From the NCBI GenBank assembly GCA_030263275.1, contig SZOR01000133.1, positions 1-9,569 on the forward strand: a stretch of 9,569 bases of DNA, given 5' to 3'. Positions 6,534 through 9,569 of this stretch are shown piece after piece (position 1 is the first letter of the stretch; every line of letters begins with the position of its first letter). The DNA comes from DSNY01 sp016861185. GTDB taxonomy: Bacteria > Pseudomonadota > Gammaproteobacteria > Burkholderiales > Burkholderiaceae_F. Below the pieces are notes generated by a model, which saw only the letters and a program-made list of their open reading frames with translations, had not been told where the DNA came from and searched no databases. The position numbers and the translations under genes were made by a program.

Positions 6534-7525
6534 TCGCTTTGCTGATCGCGGCGCTCGCCGCGCTGCCCGCGGCAGCGCAGACCGTGCGCGGCGTCGTTCG
6601 CGCCGAAGGCAAGCCGCTGCGCGACGTGCAGCTTCGCGTCGAACTCGACGGCCGCGGCCGGGATGCCGGCGCGACCGACGCGCAGGGTCGCTATGCGATC
6701 GATCTGGCGGCGCTGTTCGGCGCGCCGGCGCGGGCGACGGGCGATCTTGCGCTGCGCTTCGACAGGCCGGGCTTCAAGCCGCTCGCGCGCGTGCTGCGCG
6801 TCGCCGAAGCCGCGGCGCGTCCGCTCGATGTCGCGCTGCTGCCGGTATCGGGCACGGCGACGCTCGCGCCCGAAGAGGCGAAGAAGCTCGAGCCGCTCGT
6901 CACGCGCGTGGGCACCGGCCCGCTCGTGCTCGTTCCGTACGACCTGCCGGCCGAAGCGCTCGACACGACCGCCGAGCGCCTGAACGAGCGGCTGCGCGCC
7001 AATCTCGAGCGGCTGATCCTGACGCACGTGCAGGCGGCGCTGCACGGGGTCGACACGAGCGGGCTCGGGCTGAAGCTGCTGCCGGTCGCCGGCGCGCGCG
7101 ATGCGGCGCAGCTGCGCGCGTACGGGCAGTTCGTCAACGCGCTCGCGGTGGTCAGCGGCAGCGGCGACAAGGCACCCGACGGTGCCGACGTGCTCGTCTC
7201 GTCGAGTTACGTGATCATCCCGCGCACCGACGCGTTCCAGCCGCCGCTCGTGTTCGTCGACGACCGCGTGCGCGCCAATCTGCTTACGTCCCCGGAGCTG
7301 CACCGGCACCTGAGCAAGCTGTGGGGCCGCATCACCGTGCTCGCAATCGCCGTGCGCGATCTGAAGGACGCGGCCGCGATCGCCGACGCCGGCGAGCGGC
7401 GCGCGGCGCTGCAACGCGTGCGCGGCTACCTCGTCGCCGAGCGCGCGGCCGCCGGCCCCGGCAACGAGCAGCTGCTGCCGGCGCTCGCCGACCTGATCGC
7501 GCAGATCGACAAGGAGCTGCGATGA
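6518..7525 (+). CDS. Secreted protein with N-terminal carboxypeptidase-regulatory-like domain (unknown function)
   Basis: The 335-residue product has a clear Sec signal peptide ('MRGRLIALLIAALAALPAAA', cleavage likely before Q21), so it should be periplasmic or surface-exposed. There is no lipobox cysteine. Residues about 22-108 look like a carboxypeptidase-regulatory-like beta-sandwich: 'TVRGVVRAEGKPLRDVQLRV' (22-41), 'GATDAQGRYAIDL' (51-63) and 'DLALRFDRPGFKPLARVL' (76-93). The remainder (about 120-335) is alpha/beta with no motif I recognise. It includes 'NERLRANLERLILTHVQAAL' (156-175), an alanine-rich helix leading to 'ALAVVSGSGD' (208-217) and a strand 'VLVSSSYVIIPRTD' (225-238). The C-terminal 45 residues are predicted helical. 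The ATG at 6518 lies inside the preceding gene without a good ribosome-binding site of its own, so expression probably depends on coupling. The stop overlaps the next start (ATGA, 7522-7525). A signalling or assembly role at the envelope is only inferred. Confidence 0.85.
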   Translation: MRGRLIALLIAALAALPAAAQTVRGVVRAEGKPLRDVQLRVELDGRGRDAGATDAQGRYAIDLAALFGAPARATGDLALRFDRPGFKPLARVLRVAEAAARPLDVALLPVSGTATLAPEEAKKLEPLVTRVGTGPLVLVPYDLPAEALDTTAERLNERLRANLERLILTHVQAALHGVDTSGLGLKLLPVAGARDAAQLRAYGQFVNALAVVSGSGDKAPDGADVLVSSSYVIIPRTDAFQPPLVFVDDRVRANLLTSPELHRHLSKLWGRITVLAIAVRDLKDAAAIADAGERRAALQRVRGYLVAERAAAGPGNEQLLPALADLIAQIDKELR

Positions 7526-8946
7526 AACGGCTCGCGTGGCTGCTGCTCGCGGCGGCTGCGTTCGCCGCGCGCGCCGGCGACATCACGGTGACGAAGTTCG
7601 AGCCCGGCGCGCCGCTGCCGAAGAAGGTGCTCGAGCACGTCGCCCTGAAAGGCGTGATCGCCGAGTTCATCGATCCCGAGCGCAGCGAGCTGGGCAAGGA
7701 GATCGCCTACCTGCTGTGGCGCGAGGTGCTGACCGCGATCAGCGACCAGAAGGGCGCGGGCGTGATCCTCGCACGCGCGCCGGGCAACGAGCGCCTCGTC
7801 GACCTGCTCGCGCAGAACTATCACGAGGCGGCGGTGCGCATCGCGCAGGGGCAGGGCGCGCGGATGGCGGTGTGGGGCTCGGTCGCCGAAAGCGGCGGTC
7901 GCGTCTACGTCGACACGTATCTGTCGCTGATCGGCGAGGCCGAGCGCAACGAGCTGCTGATGCGGCTGACGACCCGCGGCGCCGACACCGGGCTGGTCGC
8001 GCGCATCCCGCGTACGCGCTTCAATTTCGCGCCGGCCGAGACGACGCGCGACGCGCTGTTCCGGCGCACGGTGATCGCGCGCGCCGGCGCGGTCGTGCGC
8101 GCAGCCGCAGGCGGCGGCCGCGCGCTCGCGACGCCGAAGCCCGGGCAGACGCTGCAGGCCGAGGGGATGCAGGGCGGCTGGTTCGTGGTGCGGACGCCGT
8201 CCGGGCAAGGCTACGTCGACATCAACCGCGTCGACGTGCCGCCGCGACAGGTCGAAAGCGGCGCAGCCGAACTGGTGCTGCGCGCGGAGCCCGGACGCAA
8301 CGCGAAGCCGAGCGGGCGTGCCGCGCCGAACGGCACGTATCAGGTGACGGACATGCGCTATCTCGCGGGCGGCGGGCTGTGGTACCGGATCGCCGCGCCG
8401 GCCGGCGCCGGCTGGGTCCCGGCGATCGCCGTGCGGCCGCGCTTTTCGCTGCCGGTCGTGCACTTCGTCGCCGGCCTGTATCGCTATCAGCTCGGCCGCT
8501 GGGACGACGCCGCGCGCGAGTTCGACCAGTACCTGCGCGCGCCCGGCGTCGAAGCGGACAACGCGAGCTACGCGACCGCGTGCCAGTTGCTCGGCGCGAG
8601 CCGGCTCGCGAGCGCGTCGCGCGCCGAGTCGCTGCCGGGCGCGTCCGGCTGGGAGGACGCGTTCGAACGGGCGATTCGCGCGACACCGTACGACCCCGCC
8701 GCGTACACGCTGCGCGCGGTGTCGACGATCGCCGTGCGGCGGACGCTCGATCCCGCGGTCGGCGACCTGAAGCGTGCGCTCGAACTCGATCCGCAGCATG
8801 CCGACACGCGCGCCGCGCTCGCGCAGATCTCGGCGCATGCGTCCGGCACGTCGTCGCGACTGCAGCCGCTGAAGCTCGCGCCGGCGAGCCCGGCGCTGCA
8901 AAGGGATCTCGAGGCGCTCGCCAAGCGCTACGCGGTGCCGCGCTAA
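7522..8946 (+). CDS. Secreted SH3b-like/TPR-like repeat protein (unknown function)
   Basis: The 474-residue product begins with a Sec signal peptide (about 1-18, 'RLAWLLLAAAAFAARA', cleavage before G19). Residues about 20-165 form an alpha/beta region with 'KEIAYLLWREVLTAISD' (59-75) and 'IAQGQGARMAVWGSVAES' (107-124), then the strand 'RVYVDTYLSLI' (127-137). This resembles the nucleotide-free, TolB-N/FlgT-type periplasmic folds only in outline. Two bacterial SH3-like modules follow: about 185-240, ending 'GGWFVVRTPSGQGYVDINRV', and about 249-306, with 'LVLRAEPGRNAKPSG' and 'LWYRIAAPAGAGWV'. SH3b modules often bind peptidoglycan or peptide ligands. Residues about 313-436 are TPR-like helices: 'FVAGLYRYQLGRWDDAAREF' (315-334) and 'AVGDLKRALELDPQHADTRA' (412-431). 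The start ATG at 7522 has AAGGAG (7511-7516) 5 nt upstream and overlaps the previous stop. It is the last gene of the coupled trio. A cell-wall-linked scaffold is a reasonable guess. Confidence 0.88.
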   Translation: MKRLAWLLLAAAAFAARAGDITVTKFEPGAPLPKKVLEHVALKGVIAEFIDPERSELGKEIAYLLWREVLTAISDQKGAGVILARAPGNERLVDLLAQNYHEAAVRIAQGQGARMAVWGSVAESGGRVYVDTYLSLIGEAERNELLMRLTTRGADTGLVARIPRTRFNFAPAETTRDALFRRTVIARAGAVVRAAAGGGRALATPKPGQTLQAEGMQGGWFVVRTPSGQGYVDINRVDVPPRQVESGAAELVLRAEPGRNAKPSGRAAPNGTYQVTDMRYLAGGGLWYRIAAPAGAGWVPAIAVRPRFSLPVVHFVAGLYRYQLGRWDDAAREFDQYLRAPGVEADNASYATACQLLGASRLASASRAESLPGASGWEDAFERAIRATPYDPAAYTLRAVSTIAVRRTLDPAVGDLKRALELDPQHADTRAALAQISAHASGTSSRLQPLKLAPASPALQRDLEALAKRYAVPR

Positions 8947-8951
8947 TCGCG

Positions 8952-9377
8952 TCAGTTCGCCTGCACGACGCGCAGTGCCGCGCGCGCTTCGGGCGCGAGC
9001 GGATCGGCGCGGTCGCCGGCGTGCCGCGCGATGCGCGCGAGCGCGCGGGCGTCGCCGAGCAACGCCAGTCCGAGCAGCGCGCGCGCCCGGTACTCTCTAA
9101 CTGCACGGTCGACCTGCCGCCGCTGTGCGATCTCGTCGGCCATGCGGCGCAGGGCGGCGTCGGCGGCCACGGGCCGCGCGATCGCCGCGACGCGCGCCGA
9201 ACGGCTCAATGCGAACTCGAGCTCCTCTGCAGACGGTCCCTGTTCGACCGCGTGCGCGAACGCGGCGAGCAGCCATTCGCGCCTTTGCGCCAGCTCGGCT
9301 GCGGCGACCGCAGCGTCGTCCGCGGTCGGCGCAGCGAGCCGCATCCAGCGGGTGAACAGCACCTGCGCGTCGTTCAA
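8952..9377 (-). CDS. Hypothetical helical protein, probably with a frameshifted signal peptide
   Basis: Using the only conventional start in frame (TTG at 9377-9375) the product is 141 residues, rich in Ala, Arg and Leu and predicted almost wholly helical. Examples are 'AAVAAAELAQRREWLLAAFA' (22-41) and 'REYRARALLGLALLGDARAL' (93-112). I recognise no family; the repeat-like 'RALLGLALLGDARALARIAR' (98-117) is weakly HEAT/TPR-like. Coding continues upstream of TTG in the same frame: codons from about 9443 down to 9378 have G/C third positions almost throughout. They encode 'LLAVAAVFALGLPQEARA', which looks like a signal-peptide core with an A-R-A cleavage site. No ATG, GTG or TTG lies in that frame before the window edge. 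The natural start would be the ATG at 9457-9455, which overlaps the previous gene's stop but is in another frame. The record probably carries a one-base loss between them, either a genuine lesion or a sequencing error. It converges on the SH3b/TPR gene with a 5-bp gap. Confidence 0.6.
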   Translation of the reverse strand: MNDAQVLFTRWMRLAAPTADDAAVAAAELAQRREWLLAAFAHAVEQGPSAEELEFALSRSARVAAIARPVAADAALRRMADEIAQRRQVDRAVREYRARALLGLALLGDARALARIARHAGDRADPLAPEARAALRVVQAN

Positions 9378-9456
9378 TGCGCTGCCCGGCGCGCGCGCCT
9401 CCTGCGGCAGGCCCAGCGCGAAGACGGCCGCGACGGCGAGCAGCGCCGCGTGTCCA

Positions 9457-9569
9457 TCAGCGCGCGGCGACGGGCTTGGCGTGCGCCGCGTCGGGTGCCG
9501 TATCGCGCCGGCCGAACTGCACGCGCGGGGTCGCGCCGAGCGCGTCGTACGTGAACACGCTGAAAGCAG
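9457..9569 (-). CDS. C-terminal end of an unidentified protein (5' part outside window)
   Basis: Reading leftward from the right edge, one frame is open for 36 codons (beginning 'AFSVFTYDALGATPRVQFGR') and ends in TGA at 9459-9457. Third codon positions are almost all G or C, which supports real coding. The tail is hydrophilic with Ala/Pro/Lys content and has no recognisable motif. Its stop shares a base with an ATG (TGATG, 9459-9455), the usual arrangement for two co-translated genes, so the following hypothetical gene is likely in the same operon. Too little is visible to assign a function. Confidence 0.55.
   Translation of the reverse strand, partial: AFSVFTYDALGATPRVQFGRRDTAPDAAHAKPVAAR

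Noticed and set aside
6415..7521. Upstream extension of the SH3b/TPR gene frame
   Set aside because: The frame is open, but the extension is Arg/Ala-rich shadow of the preceding gene. A signal peptide and AAGGAG site mark the true start at 7522.
7536..9554. 672-codon plus-strand open frame
   Set aside because: It is a shadow of the SH3b/TPR gene continuing antisense to the right-edge genes. Composition is Arg-dominated with no motif.

Overview
The window is very GC-rich, with almost every codon of the real genes ending in G or C. The gene content is typical of a free-living, respiring proteobacterium: an OmpR-type regulator, a Rieske oxygenase, a cytochrome bd-type quinol oxidase, and a fold-type II PLP enzyme. 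A betaproteobacterium (Burkholderiales/Rhodocyclales-like) is my best guess from composition and protein style. No rRNA, tRNA or marker gene fixes the taxonomy. Nothing in the window looks like a mobile element, prophage or CRISPR array.

Layout, left to right. (1) 2-535 (+) is the 3' part of a winged-helix response regulator whose receiver remnant lacks two usually conserved residues. (2) 567-1646 (-) is a stand-alone Rieske non-heme iron oxygenase alpha subunit. (3) 1745-4877 (+) is a probable operon: an L-isoaspartyl protein methyltransferase with an apparent Tat signal peptide, then subunits I and II of a short-Q-loop (cyanide-insensitive type) bd quinol oxidase. The last two genes overlap by 8 nt. 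(4) 4868-5863 (-) is a PLP-dependent threonine/serine/3-hydroxyaspartate dehydratase, convergent with cydB. (5) 5988-8946 (+) is a tightly overlapping three-gene set of unrecognised envelope proteins. In order they are a two-TM protein with an external beta-sandwich-like domain, a secreted protein starting with a similar beta-sandwich-like domain, and a secreted protein with two SH3b-like modules and a TPR-like tail. (6) 8952-9569 (-) holds two hypothetical genes. The downstream one seems to have lost its reading frame inside its signal peptide, and the upstream one runs off the right edge.

The well-understood core is the respiratory operon, which oxidises quinol and reduces O2 to water in the inner membrane. 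It carries a possible export-targeted protein-repair methyltransferase as its first gene. The three-gene envelope set at 5988-8946 is the best candidate for an undescribed system: it is translationally coupled, all three products are predicted to be membrane-bound or exported, and I cannot assign a known pathway to it. No gene-free stretch exceeds 300 bases. The two longest gaps (about 98 bp before the methyltransferase gene and about 124 bp before the three-gene set) are divergent promoter regions.
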